33,673 nt of DNA from Spirochaetaceae bacterium (GTDB taxonomy: Bacteria; Spirochaetota; Spirochaetia; Treponematales; Treponemataceae). How positions within the stretch are numbered: position 1 is the stretch's first letter; each line of letters starts with the position of its first letter. Under the pieces are notes generated by a model. The model was not told where the DNA came from and made no database searches. It saw only the letters and a program-made list of their open reading frames with translations. Positions 9,592-18,833 of this stretch are shown here, in pieces. The stretch is taken from assembly GCA_017623685.1 (NCBI GenBank), contig JAGAOP010000044.1, forward strand, positions 1 through 33,673. The letters run 5' to 3'. The position numbers were made by a program, and so were the translations under genes.

Positions 9592-10047
9592 GTGAAAAAA
9601 ATATTTACTATTTCTGTTTTATTATTCTTATTTACTTCAATAGCCACATTTGGACAATCTGCTGATATTTTCTCGGAGATTATAGAGGCTGAAGAATTAA
9701 CTGTTCAACAGGCTGCTTACATTCCCTGTTCTTGGTTGAATCCTCAATCAGACTTATCTTTTCAAGATGCATTTTCTTTTTTTTGTGAAAAAGGCTGGCT
9801 AGATCCAAAAACCCCAGCAGACGAACCCATATCATTAAAAGAATTTTCGGGAATCTGCATGAAAACTTGGAATATTCCAGGAGGCTTAATGTACAAAATA
9901 ACAAAGAGCAACTGGTATGCTTTTAAAGAGCTAAGGGCAAAAGGATTTTTGCATAGCTATGATGATCCATCCATGAAAGTATCCGGCGAAAAAGCCCTAG
10001 ATTTAATTTATCAATGCATGGAATATGCTGAAAACAGAGGTCTATAA
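9592..10047 (+). CDS. Exported protein of unknown function, 151 aa
   Basis: Not recognised. The start is a GTG with GGAG seven bases upstream. It begins with a typical signal peptide (MKKIFTISVLLFLFTSIATF, cleavage after FGQS or nearby), so it should be periplasmic or surface-attached; there is no lipobox cysteine. The mature part is mixed and helix-leaning (SEIIEAEELTVQQAAYI; DEPISLKEFSGICMKTWNI) with three cysteines. Its stop overlaps the start of the next gene (TAATG), so the two are almost certainly co-translated, and the product may assist the barrel protein that follows. Confidence 0.75.
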   Translation: MKKIFTISVLLFLFTSIATFGQSADIFSEIIEAEELTVQQAAYIPCSWLNPQSDLSFQDAFSFFCEKGWLDPKTPADEPISLKEFSGICMKTWNIPGGLMYKITKSNWYAFKELRAKGFLHSYDDPSMKVSGEKALDLIYQCMEYAENRGL

Positions 10048-11159
10048 TGAAAAAAATTTTAATTGCAACTATTTGTCTTTTATGCTACAGTTTTTGTTTT
10101 TCTGCCGAATTTGGTGGAATAATAAAAAGTAACACAGAGTTACTAATTCCTACACAAGGGGATATTCTTTGGGGCGAAACAATAGATGCTTCTGCCTATA
10201 CAAAAATTCCTTTTTCAACAAAGGACGATTTTAATAGCTACTTTGCGGTAGAGGGTGTTTACAGATTTCGCATTACTCAAAACGGAAATACTAACAGCTT
10301 AAACCTACCCCTAATAAAGTTGAATATGACCTCTTATTTTGGTAACGGCTTCGTTTCTGTTTCAGCTGGTAGATTTTTTACTTCTGACATTACTTCAAAT
10401 ATCTTTGCCCAAGAAAGTGACGGTGTTTCCGGTATTTATATGACTGATGTTGTCAATGCCTCCATGTATGCAGGTTATACTGGTTTACTTAACAGCAGAT
10501 TTGTTTCGATGCACGGAAATAGTGACTATGAATTTGAATCAGGAAACTTTTACGATTTATCTTTACCATATATCGTTATAGGAGGAACTGTTTCTCTTCC
10601 ATATTTGTTCTTAAAACAAAGTTTATCTTTAGACGTATGGGGTTTTATTGGAACACAAAATATTAACCGAAACAATATTTATGCTTCTGCATCAATAACT
10701 GGTCCAATTTCTAATCAATTATTTTACACTTTGATTGCATCAGGTTCTTTTATCAACAAAGAGGAACAGGGTTTTACACCTGGTTTATTTGCTTCTGGTG
10801 AAATTGATTATTACTTTTCAAAAATTTCTTCAGTTGTATCAGCTTATGCTAAATACGCAACTAAGGATTTTGAAACCGTAACAATAACAACTACTTTAGC
10901 TGGCTTAAATTGGAATAATATATTGGCAGCAGGTTTTTCTTCTACAATTATACCTGTTAATCCTTTAGCCTTGAAAGTTTTGGGGGAAGCTGTTTTACAA
11001 GTAGATACAATGGATTATCTAGGAACTCAATTTGCGGCTGAATGTCGTTGGCAAGTGCTAAGCGATGTTCTGTTCCAAGTATCTGGAAAATATTTCTTAG
11101 CAAAAGAAATAGATTCATCCACAACAAATGTAAGTGTAAAAGCTATAATAAGCTTTTAA
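10047..11159 (+). CDS. Predicted outer-membrane beta-barrel protein, 370 aa
   Basis: Family not recognised. An N-terminal signal peptide (MKKILIATICLLCYSFCFSA) is followed by amphipathic, aromatic-rich strand segments throughout (for example FAVEGVYRFRIT, LFYTLIASGSFI, VVSAYAKYATK). The chain ends in ...KAIISF, a terminal phenylalanine on a strand as expected for the C-terminal signature read by the BAM machinery. The ATG overlaps the preceding stop by one base and has AGAGG six bases upstream. It could be a porin or a barrel partner of the FecR-domain protein encoded next. Confidence 0.75.
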   Translation: MKKILIATICLLCYSFCFSAEFGGIIKSNTELLIPTQGDILWGETIDASAYTKIPFSTKDDFNSYFAVEGVYRFRITQNGNTNSLNLPLIKLNMTSYFGNGFVSVSAGRFFTSDITSNIFAQESDGVSGIYMTDVVNASMYAGYTGLLNSRFVSMHGNSDYEFESGNFYDLSLPYIVIGGTVSLPYLFLKQSLSLDVWGFIGTQNINRNNIYASASITGPISNQLFYTLIASGSFINKEEQGFTPGLFASGEIDYYFSKISSVVSAYAKYATKDFETVTITTTLAGLNWNNILAAGFSSTIIPVNPLALKVLGEAVLQVDTMDYLGTQFAAECRWQVLSDVLFQVSGKYFLAKEIDSSTTNVSVKAIISF

Positions 11160-11216
11160 TAAACAGGAAATATTAACCATATGAAATATTTATTTACTAA
11201 TACGAAGGAGGTAATT

Positions 11217-11927
11217 ATGAAAACCAAAATTATGGTAGGGATGCTAATTTGTTTTTCTCTCGCCGCATTTACATTTGCTAACACAGGCAAAGCAGAAGTT
11301 ATTTCTTTTACAGGAAAGGCGGAATATCAATCTAGCTTAGGTTGGGTATCCTTAAAAGTTGGCGATTTGCTTGATTCAGGAACAGTAATTTCCACAGGAT
11401 TTAAATCTAGCGCTGTACTAAAAATCGGCGATTCTAGATTCACAGTTGCACCCTTATCTCGAATTACAATCAGCAAATTGCTAGAAACAGATAGCGGTAC
11501 CGAAACAGAAATGAATCTTTCAGCAGGAAAACTAAAAATTGAAGTAAAAGCAAGTCCTGGAAAAACAGCAGCCTTTACCGTAAAAAGTCCTGTAGCTACC
11601 GCTTCTATCCGTGGAACTTCCGGAGATTTCTATTACAATGGAATTTTAATCGCAGACACAGGAGTTTGGATGTATGAATCAGAAAGTGGCAAATTATATC
11701 CTGTTACAGCTGGACAAGAAATTAAAATAAACAAAGAAGATAAAACAATAACACCTCATCAAGTGTTTGAAGAAAAAACTAATCCTCGCTCAGATAGCAC
11801 AGATACCCTTTCTTCACGAGAAGCTGTTCTTCCACCAAATACTCCAGCAGTGACAGAAAGGCCTATGGACAAAAACAATGAGCCACAGGTTGGTTCTTTA
11901 GAAATTTCATTAACCATACCAGAATAG
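11217..11927 (+). CDS. FecR-domain periplasmic protein
   Basis: About 236 aa. I chose the ATG at 11217: GAAGGAGG lies five bases before it and it opens a clean signal peptide (MKTKIMVGMLICFSLAAFTFA). The frame also has an ATG at 11181 that would bury this signal. The mature protein has a FecR domain: VISFTGKAEYQS, WVSLKVGDLLDSG, FKSSAVLKIGDSRFTV, then NLSAGKLKIEV and SPVATASIRGT. Family knowledge: FecR domains are periplasmic beta-structures used in signal transduction or cell-wall and surface scaffolding. No sigma or anti-sigma gene is nearby, so the classical FecI/FecR circuit is not supported. The C-terminal tail (about 190-236) is rich in Pro, Thr and Asn and probably disordered. Confidence 0.82.
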   Translation: MKTKIMVGMLICFSLAAFTFANTGKAEVISFTGKAEYQSSLGWVSLKVGDLLDSGTVISTGFKSSAVLKIGDSRFTVAPLSRITISKLLETDSGTETEMNLSAGKLKIEVKASPGKTAAFTVKSPVATASIRGTSGDFYYNGILIADTGVWMYESESGKLYPVTAGQEIKINKEDKTITPHQVFEEKTNPRSDSTDTLSSREAVLPPNTPAVTERPMDKNNEPQVGSLEISLTIPE

Positions 11928-11978
11928 AAAGGGGAATTTTTTTGTTATAAAGCACCATAATAATATATAGAGGTGCTT

Positions 11979-12995
11979 ATGAAAAAAAGATTATTTTTAG
12001 TTTGTATTTTATTTAATGTAGTTCTTTGGATGTTATCAGGATGTTACCACTCTGACACCATCCGATTAGATGAAAGTCTGGATATTCGCTTAATAAGTTG
12101 GAATGTCCAGACTTTTTTTGATGCCCAAAAAACAGGAACAGAATACCAAGATTTTTTAAGTGAAAAATCTCCTTGGAATGAAGAAATGTATTCTAAGAGA
12201 TTAGATAAACTTTGCAAAATCTTAGGAGAAATTAACGGCGATATAGTGGTTTTGCAAGAAATCGAAAATCAAGGTGTATTGTATGATATACTAAATCGAT
12301 TACAAGGAATCTCTTACGGAAAAAATGCTTACAAATATTGTAGTTTTGCCATCGAACCAGGTTCAGCTATAGGATGTGGTGTTATTTCCAGGTTTCCACT
12401 TCAAAAAATGACAATACATCAAATTGATTCAAAAAATTACGGAGAGCAACCACAACTTCGACCTCTTATGGAAATTGACATTACAAAATCACCAGAGAAA
12501 AATGAGACAAAACCCATTATGAAATTATTTGTATGCCACTGGAAATCTAAATCTGGTGGTGAAGCAGAAGCTAAAATTTGGCAGCACCAACAAGAAAAAC
12601 TTCTAGCTCATCGACTTAAACTACATGAAAAGGATTATCCTTTTGGCACAGTGCCAGCCATAATTTGCGGTGACTTTAACAAAGACATTTCAGAGTTTTC
12701 TTTCAGCAAAGCAGAAAATCATATTTTAATACAGGACATTCCTGTAAAAAGCGGCTGGCTTTCTTTTAGAAATACAAATTCCGAGGGAAGTTATTGGTAC
12801 CAAGGTAAATGGGAAAAAATAGATCATTTTTTTACTTGGGGGAAAGTTCAATTAAAAAACTTTTCTGCAATAAAAAATCCTGAGTTTTGTACTACTAGCG
12901 ATGAAGGAGAAATAATCCCTTATAGATTTTCTCTATGGAATGGAGATGGTATTTCAGATCATCTTCCAGTTGAATGTATTGTTTCCTTGCATTAA
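11979..12995 (+). CDS. Endonuclease/exonuclease/phosphatase (DNase I fold) lipoprotein
   Basis: About 338 aa. The start ATG has GAGG five bases upstream (a GTG two codons earlier overlaps that site). The N-terminal hydrophobic stretch ends in the lipobox LSGC, so it should be an envelope-anchored lipoprotein. The DNase I-fold motifs are in order: ISWNVQTF (Asn), VVLQEIEN (catalytic Glu), VCHWKSK (His), IICGDFNKD (Asp, Asn) and the terminal SDHLPVE (Asp-His). All metal and catalytic positions of the family are present, so it is likely an active, metal-dependent phosphodiesterase. The substrate (extracellular DNA, RNA or a phospholipid/inositol head group) cannot be told. It is the fourth gene in the plus-strand envelope row. 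Confidence 0.85.
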   Translation: MKKRLFLVCILFNVVLWMLSGCYHSDTIRLDESLDIRLISWNVQTFFDAQKTGTEYQDFLSEKSPWNEEMYSKRLDKLCKILGEINGDIVVLQEIENQGVLYDILNRLQGISYGKNAYKYCSFAIEPGSAIGCGVISRFPLQKMTIHQIDSKNYGEQPQLRPLMEIDITKSPEKNETKPIMKLFVCHWKSKSGGEAEAKIWQHQQEKLLAHRLKLHEKDYPFGTVPAIICGDFNKDISEFSFSKAENHILIQDIPVKSGWLSFRNTNSEGSYWYQGKWEKIDHFFTWGKVQLKNFSAIKNPEFCTTSDEGEIIPYRFSLWNGDGISDHLPVECIVSLH

Positions 12996-13072
12996 ACGAT
13001 AAAATATGCGATACTTTCAGAAGAAATACTAAGGTTAAGTTTTTTTGTCATAAAACATAGGAGGTTTTACTT

Positions 13073-13303
13073 ATGGTTGCAATGATTGTCGGTATTATTC
13101 TTATCGCATTTACTGTTTTTGCTGCACTTCCATCTGGATTAGGTTGGAGTGCCGAAATACTAGCTTTTCTAAAAGGATGTAGTCCTGTTTTATCAGCTTT
13201 TATTGGATTAATTGCTGTTTTTATTGGAATCGCTGATCTAAAAGATAAAAAAGAGGCTCTAAAAGAAGAAAAATCAGTTAAACAACAGGAATCACAAAAC
13301 TAA
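13073..13303 (+). CDS. Small two-helix membrane protein, 76 aa
   Basis: Not recognised. The start ATG has a strong AGGAGG eight bases upstream. There are two hydrophobic segments (about 3-22 and 38-56, including LSAFIGLIAVFIGIAD) and a highly charged Lys/Glu/Gln tail (KDKKEALKEEKSVKQQ) likely to be a short cytosolic helix. It is the last gene before a strong terminator, 77 bases after the lipoprotein gene. The tail could bind nucleic acid or a partner, but this is only inference. Confidence 0.75.
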   Translation: MVAMIVGIILIAFTVFAALPSGLGWSAEILAFLKGCSPVLSAFIGLIAVFIGIADLKDKKEALKEEKSVKQQESQN

Positions 13304-13310
13304 TTACACT

Positions 13311-13346
13311 AAAAAGGGGATTATCTATAAAAAGATTCCCCTTTTT
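13311..13346. terminator. Bidirectional intrinsic terminator
   Basis: AAAAAGGGGA (13311-13320) pairs perfectly with TCCCCTTTTT (13337-13346). The A-run and T-run let it work for both the plus-strand envelope row and the converging dehydrogenase gene. Confidence 0.85.
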
Positions 13347-13363
13347 ACTCTTATTTTCAAAAT

Positions 13364-14158
13364 CTATTCTGGTAAGTAAGGTCTTTTTTCATTAACATAT
13401 GTGTAGCGTGCGAAAAAATACCTTCCTACAAAACGACTACAAAAGGCTTTTAATTTCCACTTAAAAGTCATAAGAGCCACTAACTTTCCTTTATCCAAAC
13501 ATTTTAGGGCATGGGCAACAGTATCCTTTGCAGAAACTCCATTTAAAACTTCTTTTCTTGCCCCGTTAGAAGCCACATTCGCAAATTCCGTAGAAACGGA
13601 ACCAGGACACATAGAAAGAACTTTTATTCCCCTATCTTTAAGTTCAGCGGCCAGAGCCATAGTAAAGCTGTGAACATAAGCTTTTGAAGCTGCATACACT
13701 GCAAAATTACCCAGAGGACTATAAGCTGCAAGACTTGCCACATTTAGTATCCGACTTCCTTTTTGTAAATAAGGTAAAGCCGCTCCACAGATTCCAGTTA
13801 AAGAAAGAACATTTATATCTAACATTTCTAGTTCTTTTTTTGTAGGGGTGTCTGCGAAAGGACCATAGGTACCAAACCCAGCATTGTTCACTAAAGTATC
13901 AATAATAAATTCCTTTTCTTCTTTAAAAAGAGATTTAAATATGTAAAAACCTTTATGCCCAGATATATCCTCTGGAATTACCCTAAAATTCATATTTGGA
14001 TTAATTTCAGTTTTTAATTCCTTGGCAAGTTGAATTAATCTATCTTCTCGCCTTGCCACAAGCCACATTTCTGTTGCTCTTGAAGATTTGGCAAGTTGCA
14101 AAGCAAACTCCTTGCCCATTCCAGAACTAGCACCCGTAACAATAATTATCTTCTTCAT
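13364..14158 (-). CDS. Short-chain dehydrogenase/reductase (SDR family)
   Basis: About 264 aa NAD(P)-dependent oxidoreductase with a Rossmann fold. It shows the classical SDR motifs: TGASSGMG at the N-terminus (cofactor loop), NNAGFG, a catalytic Ser in LNVASLAAY, and YAASK (Tyr/Lys). MCPGSVSTEF follows the active site. The substrate is unknown; the closest named type is the DltE/YqjQ-like group of general SDRs. The frame is open to an ATG at 14176, but I prefer the ATG at 14158, which starts directly at the Rossmann strand (MKKIIIVTG) and lies six bases after a TATAAT box. Neither start has a Shine-Dalgarno. It stands alone between a terminator and the divergent pfk gene. Confidence 0.85.
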   Translation of the reverse strand: MKKIIIVTGASSGMGKEFALQLAKSSRATEMWLVARREDRLIQLAKELKTEINPNMNFRVIPEDISGHKGFYIFKSLFKEEKEFIIDTLVNNAGFGTYGPFADTPTKKELEMLDINVLSLTGICGAALPYLQKGSRILNVASLAAYSPLGNFAVYAASKAYVHSFTMALAAELKDRGIKVLSMCPGSVSTEFANVASNGARKEVLNGVSAKDTVAHALKCLDKGKLVALMTFKWKLKAFCSRFVGRYFFARYTYVNEKRPYLPE

Positions 14159-14164
14159 AGAATG

Positions 14165-14193
14165 ATTATATGCCATTATTTTTTATATGTATA
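14165..14193 (-). promoter_or_regulatory. Promoter of the SDR gene, leaderless geometry
   Basis: Minus strand: TATACA (14188-14193), 17-bp spacer, perfect TATAAT (14165-14170), six bases, ATG at 14158. The expected start of transcription is on or next to the ATG. There is no Shine-Dalgarno between. Confidence 0.55.
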
Positions 14194-14262
14194 TAAGTTT
14201 TTATGAAATAAATCTGTCGATTATAAATCCGCAATAAATTATTTTATTTCAAAATAAAAAAC

Positions 14263-14291
14263 TTGAAAAAATCAGTATTTCGTATTATTCT
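14263..14291 (+). promoter_or_regulatory. Promoter of the phosphofructokinase gene
   Basis: TTGAAA (14263-14268), 17-bp spacer, TATTCT (14286-14291), followed by a short leader with an AGGGGG ribosome-binding site before the ATG at 14316. Confidence 0.5.
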
Positions 14292-14315
14292 TTAAATTCA
14301 TTAAAGGGGGACTCA

Positions 14316-15671
14316 ATGAAAGGTTGTTTCGACTTCACCATTGATGAATTGGGACCATGCAAGGTTACTTCACCAATTCAGTTATCAAAAGAGCATAATG
14401 ATTATCGTGCAAACTACGTTACTGATGAAGAATTCATTAGATATAACATAGATGTTGAATCTAATTGCGAAGAAGATCAAACAGAAGCATTTAAGCATAA
14501 TTTAATTCAAAAAGCAGGACCTAGAGAACTAATTTATTTTAATCCAAAGCATGTAAATGCAGGAATATGTACTTGTGGTGGCTTATGTCCTGGCTTGAAT
14601 GACGTAATTCGTGCTATAGTACGATGTTTGTACAATCGATATGGAGTTCGCCGTATCCGAGGAATTCGGTTTGGGTTTAAGGGGCTGTTTCCAGAATATG
14701 GTTTTGATACCATAGACCTTACTCCAGATGATGTAGATGACATCCACAAAACAGGAGGTTCTTTTTTAGGAACAAGCCGTGGTGGTGGAAACCGTGTTAT
14801 GGACATAGTAGATGCCATCGAAGCCCTAAATATGAATATGGTATTTATTATCGGCGGAGACGGAACTCAACGAGGTGCTTTAGAAGTTGCAGAAGAGATT
14901 GAAAAACGAGGATTAAAAGTTGCTATTGTAGGAATTCCAAAGACCATCGACAATGATTTAATCTTTATCCAACGTTCCTTTGGTTTTGATACTGCAGTTC
15001 AAAAAGCTACAGAAGCAGTAAGTGCGGCTCACATGGAAGCCCATTCCCACATAAATGGTATCGGATTAATCAAACTTATGGGTAGAGAATCTGGTTTTAT
15101 TGCCACAGCTACAGCCTTAGCGAGCCACGAAGCCAATTTCTGTTTAATCCCTGAAGTTCCCTTCGACTTGGAAGGACCAGAAGGATTCCTTGCAAGTCTT
15201 GAAAAAAGAATTGAAAAACGCCACCATGCTGTTATTATCGTTGCCGAAGGTGCTGGTCAAGTTCATATGAACGCAACGAACGAAAAAGATGCTTCTGGAA
15301 ATAAAAAATTAGGAGATATTGGCGCTTTTTTGAAAGATAAAATAAATGAATACTTTGCAAAAAAAGACATTCATATAAACTTAAAATACATTGACCCAAG
15401 TTATCAAATTCGTTCTGCTCCAGCAGCACCAACTGATTCGATTTATTGCGAACGCCTAGGAAATAATGCAGTTCACGCTGCAATGGCTGGGAAAACAAAG
15501 CTTGTAATCGGTTTGGTTCATGATAAATATGTGCATCTCCCAATTCGACTTGTAACTGCAAGACGACATAAGGTAAATCCAGAAGGTTCTATGTGGCGAG
15601 ATGCATTGGATGCTACAGGACAACCTATATTAATGGTAAACGACAAAAACTCTTTGCCACCAATACAATAA
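14316..15671 (+). CDS. pfk: 6-phosphofructokinase, group II short form, probably ATP-dependent
   Basis: 451 aa cytosolic glycolytic enzyme that phosphorylates fructose 6-phosphate. Motifs: [13 protein letters not shown] (phosphate-donor loop, about 87-99), GTSRGG (152-157), GGDG (180-183), PKTIDNDL (208-215) and MGRESGFIA (255-263). PPi-dependent members normally have Asp where this protein has Gly183, and Gly there goes with ATP use, while Lys209 (PKT rather than PGT) is typical of the PPi-like group II. The combination resembles the ATP-using branch known from trypanosomes and a spirochaete paralogue. Databases may label it diphosphate-dependent. AGGGGG precedes the ATG. It is a single gene, convergent with the DUF3943 gene. 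Confidence 0.88.
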   Translation: MKGCFDFTIDELGPCKVTSPIQLSKEHNDYRANYVTDEEFIRYNIDVESNCEEDQTEAFKHNLIQKAGPRELIYFNPKHVNAGICTCGGLCPGLNDVIRAIVRCLYNRYGVRRIRGIRFGFKGLFPEYGFDTIDLTPDDVDDIHKTGGSFLGTSRGGGNRVMDIVDAIEALNMNMVFIIGGDGTQRGALEVAEEIEKRGLKVAIVGIPKTIDNDLIFIQRSFGFDTAVQKATEAVSAAHMEAHSHINGIGLIKLMGRESGFIATATALASHEANFCLIPEVPFDLEGPEGFLASLEKRIEKRHHAVIIVAEGAGQVHMNATNEKDASGNKKLGDIGAFLKDKINEYFAKKDIHINLKYIDPSYQIRSAPAAPTDSIYCERLGNNAVHAAMAGKTKLVIGLVHDKYVHLPIRLVTARRHKVNPEGSMWRDALDATGQPILMVNDKNSLPPIQ

Positions 15672-15687
15672 ACACTCCATGAATAAT

Positions 15688-15718
15688 CTGCTACATAAAA
15701 TTATATCTTATGTAGCAG
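15688..15718. terminator. Hairpin between convergent pfk and DUF3943 genes
   Basis: CTGCTACATAA (15688-15698) pairs perfectly with TTATGTAGCAG (15708-15718), overlapping the 3' end of the minus-strand gene. It has no long T-tract on either side, so it may be a weak bidirectional terminator or an mRNA 3'-end stabiliser. Confidence 0.5.
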
Positions 15719-17181
15719 GTTGTTGAGTCCAAAATAGAAAATAAGTCTGGTTTTTCATCATACAAAGCTTTTTTGAAATAAAATTCGTTTGCTATTCCCA
15801 CTGATATTGCTTTAGACACTGCGAATTCATAGCTTAAGTCCGTAAAGCCTAAAAATTCCCAACCTGTATCATCATTGTTTTGAGTTTGAAAAGGAAACTT
15901 ATACATTGCATAACCATTAAAAGCTAAATCCAAAGAATGTCCTTTTATATTTTCCCAATTAAACTTTACAACAGTTTCGCCACCAAAGGTGTAGCCGTAA
16001 TCACGACAAGGACCACTTGTAAGAGTTGGCAATAAATCACGTCTAAAATAATAAAAATCACTGGTTCCCAACAGCAAAGCATCCAAATGGAACTGCCACT
16101 TAACAATATTATTACTTCCATTATATCTTTGTTTAATGGCAAATCCAGGTGCCAAAGAGGAAAATTCCATAAAAGAATGCCACATAAAATCATAATCTAA
16201 AACAATTCCCAATGTGGTATCTAAATTTTCACCCCAATCTACATTTCTTGCAAATAACATTCCATTACTAAAAATATGAATATCATACATTAGCTTTTGT
16301 TCTATAGAGTCTACTCCATATCCTGAACCGAGACCTGCCCCACCCCCCATTTGCAATTCAAACTGGCTAAAAGGAATGTTAGAAGAATGTTTATATGGGT
16401 CACCATAAACTGTGTATAACTCTATAAAACCGAAACCTGGAAACAACTCTTGGGAAAAATCATAATCTTTTTCAAACCAAGTTCCTGTTCCTGCTGCACC
16501 TATTCCACCTTTTAAGGAAAGTTCCCTTAGTTTACCTTTTGGGCCATTAGGTTTATGTCCTGTAAAAGGGTCTGTAATAAGACGCATTGGATTAATAACA
16601 TAACTTAAAAAAGGAGAAACATCTTGTGCCTCTAAGGACAAGCGATAAAGCATCTCTCCAATGGCAACTCCTCCAAAACTAGTGTAAATAAAATCGTTAA
16701 TGGAAGGATCATTTAGTTCGCAAAAATATTCCCACATAGCAGAACCTAAAACCGTAATCAAAAATGACTCTGCTACATTTAGGTTTGAATTTCTTGCACT
16801 GGTATAATACAGATTTCCTTGATAAGGATGAAGCACAAAATTAGTCCAGTACCAGTCTGTATCAAATTCCACCTCTCGCTCCCAAGGTTCACAAACATCT
16901 TCCCACCGAACTTGAGCCCACCCAGCACCAATAAAATATTGATTCCAATCTTTTAGTGCAACATTTGAAAAAACCATTACCAAAGAACCAATTAAATAAT
17001 TTTTCTTAGATTCTTTTTCTGTTAAATTTGAATCAGATATTGAACCAAACCAACCTGGCTCTAAAGATTGAAATGTAATAATTTCTGATGGCAAAGAATC
17101 AATTTGTTCAGTACCTTCAGAAAACAAATTTTGACAAAAAATAATAAATAATATAGAAAAAATAATTTTGAATTGTTTCAT
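15691..17181 (-). CDS. DUF3943-family exported protein
   Basis: 496 aa. A signal peptide (MKQFKIIFSILFIIFCQNLF-S) is followed by the block I take as DUF3943: WYWTNFVLHPYQGN (111-123), SARN (128-131), GSAMWEYFCELNDPSIND (146-163), then GGVAIGEMLYRL (170-181). The second half is strand-rich with alternating aromatic residues and ends ...CYIRYNFM, suggesting an outer-membrane barrel or a periplasmic protein docked to one. The function of the family is not established. No Shine-Dalgarno is visible before the ATG, and I could not find a convincing promoter. It follows the beta-CASP nuclease on the same strand, 117 bases away. Confidence 0.72.
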   Translation of the reverse strand: MKQFKIIFSILFIIFCQNLFSEGTEQIDSLPSEIITFQSLEPGWFGSISDSNLTEKESKKNYLIGSLVMVFSNVALKDWNQYFIGAGWAQVRWEDVCEPWEREVEFDTDWYWTNFVLHPYQGNLYYTSARNSNLNVAESFLITVLGSAMWEYFCELNDPSINDFIYTSFGGVAIGEMLYRLSLEAQDVSPFLSYVINPMRLITDPFTGHKPNGPKGKLRELSLKGGIGAAGTGTWFEKDYDFSQELFPGFGFIELYTVYGDPYKHSSNIPFSQFELQMGGGAGLGSGYGVDSIEQKLMYDIHIFSNGMLFARNVDWGENLDTTLGIVLDYDFMWHSFMEFSSLAPGFAIKQRYNGSNNIVKWQFHLDALLLGTSDFYYFRRDLLPTLTSGPCRDYGYTFGGETVVKFNWENIKGHSLDLAFNGYAMYKFPFQTQNNDDTGWEFLGFTDLSYEFAVSKAISVGIANEFYFKKALYDEKPDLFSILDSTTCYIRYNFM

Positions 17182-17298
17182 ATGCTAAACCCAATGTAGT
17201 CCATTTTAGTGAAAAAAACAAATTCATCCAATTAATGAATAATTGAAACACTTTATTGAGCTATCTTAGCATAAAAACATCGATTAAATCAATTATTA

Positions 17299-18798
17299 TT
17301 ACAGGTCATAGGTTTCGCCGTATTTGACAATTTGAACATTTGGATAACCATTTTGCTCCAAATAGCCTTTAAATACGGTCTGAGCATCTGATTCCCCATG
17401 AACAAGGAATATTTTCTTTAACCTAGAAGTATCTATTGAATTAAGCCACTCTAAACATTCTGTGTAATCGGCGTGAGCACTAAAAGCGTTAATCTGACTA
17501 ATTGAAGCACGAACATTAAACCAGTCACCCATAATTCGAACTTCTTTTTCACCATTTTGTAGGCGACGGCCTAAAGTATGCTCAGCCATAAACCCTACTA
17601 ACAAAACTTGATTTGCAGGATTAGAAATATTATTTGCCAAGTGATGCAAAACTCGACCAGCTTCGCACATTCCATCAGCAGTGATAATAACCATAGGACC
17701 AGGCATTTTATTCAACTCTTTTGATTCTGCCACACTCTGTACAAAGGACAAAGCATTAAAACCAAAAGGATTCTTGTGATGTTTAAGGAATGCCTCGTGG
17801 GTAGCTTCGTCATAACACTCAGGATGAACTTGAAAAATACCAGTGGCATTTGTTGCCATAGGTGAATCCACATAAATAGGAATTTCCGGTATCTTTTTTT
17901 TGTCCACTAATCTGTGGAAGTAATAAACAAGTTCTTGAGTTCGTTCTATAGCAAAAGAAGGAATAATTATTTTACCCTTTTGTTTAACAGCTTTACGAAC
18001 AATTTTAACTAATTCATCTAAAGCCATATCAGCTTCTTCATGTTTTCTGTCACCATAAGTACTTTCCAGTACAATATAATCTGGAGCAGGAACATCTATT
18101 GCAGGGTCACGAATAATCGCCTTATTTTTTCTGCCTAAGTCCCCAGTATAAAGAATTCTTACTTCGTCAGAAGAACCTTGAGTTTGTTTTGAAACAGTTT
18201 TTTGACCCAAGATTTTATCCCATAAATGAGTAGGTTTATGACTTTGGGAATCTTGATAATGGGGGCGATTTATTGTAACACAAGCTAACGCTGAACCTAA
18301 AATATGGCCAGCATCAAAAAATTCTAATTGCACATCTGGAGCAATATACATTTTACGTTTATAAGAAAGAGTAATAATCTGATTTGCAGCTTCAACTACA
18401 TCACCTTCTGTAAATAAAGGTGTCCAAGTAAATTTTTCGCCCTTTCTGGCAGCTTGCTTACGTAAGTATTCCGCATCTCGTGCTTGAATATTAGCACTAT
18501 CCATCATAATTAGATTTGCTAAATCTCGAGTTGCAGGGGTAGCAAAAATATTCCCTTTGTAACCGTTCTTTGTCATTAGCGGAAGAAGTCCACAATGGTC
18601 ATAGTGGGCATGAGTTAGGATAACAGATTCCACCTTGTCCACAGGAACATCAAAACTTCGGTTTTTTTGGTCTGCTTCATTACGGCGACCTTGAAAAGCG
18701 CCACAGTCCACCATAAAGGCTCTACCATCAATTTCAAAAATATGTTTGGAACCAGTAACTTCTTGTGCGGCTCCCAATGAATATAATGTAATTCCCAT
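17299..18798 (-). CDS. Metallo-beta-lactamase/beta-CASP ribonuclease-like protein
   Basis: 499 aa, of the RNA-specificity-exonuclease (Ysh1/CPSF-like) group with MBL, beta-CASP and RMMBL parts. It has HAHYDH (63-68, the HxHxDH zinc motif), GDLGRKN (metal Asp), LESTYGDRKHE (beta-CASP motif A), ADGMCEAGRVLHHL, FSAHADY and VHGESDAQ (later zinc histidines). It probably processes or degrades RNA in the cytosol. An insertion of about 30 residues before VRILYTGDLG is Lys/Gln-rich and unlike the core. The start ATG gives the first MBL strand (MGITLYSLGAAQEVTGS). There is no Shine-Dalgarno; a -10-like box lies six bases before it. Confidence 0.88.
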   Translation of the reverse strand: MGITLYSLGAAQEVTGSKHIFEIDGRAFMVDCGAFQGRRNEADQKNRSFDVPVDKVESVILTHAHYDHCGLLPLMTKNGYKGNIFATPATRDLANLIMMDSANIQARDAEYLRKQAARKGEKFTWTPLFTEGDVVEAANQIITLSYKRKMYIAPDVQLEFFDAGHILGSALACVTINRPHYQDSQSHKPTHLWDKILGQKTVSKQTQGSSDEVRILYTGDLGRKNKAIIRDPAIDVPAPDYIVLESTYGDRKHEEADMALDELVKIVRKAVKQKGKIIIPSFAIERTQELVYYFHRLVDKKKIPEIPIYVDSPMATNATGIFQVHPECYDEATHEAFLKHHKNPFGFNALSFVQSVAESKELNKMPGPMVIITADGMCEAGRVLHHLANNISNPANQVLLVGFMAEHTLGRRLQNGEKEVRIMGDWFNVRASISQINAFSAHADYTECLEWLNSIDTSRLKKIFLVHGESDAQTVFKGYLEQNGYPNVQIVKYGETYDL

Positions 18799-18804
18799 AA
18801 TATT

Positions 18805-18833
18805 ATGATAAACTCTAATTTTAAAATCTGCAA
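18805..18833 (-). promoter_or_regulatory. Promoter of the beta-CASP gene, leaderless geometry
   Basis: Minus strand: TTGCAG (18828-18833), 17-bp spacer, TATCAT (18805-18810), six bases, ATG at 18798. No Shine-Dalgarno is present. Confidence 0.45.

Noticed and set aside
11181..11216. Upstream ATG for the FecR-domain protein
   Set aside because: The strong GAAGGAGG site and the signal peptide both point to the ATG at 11217.
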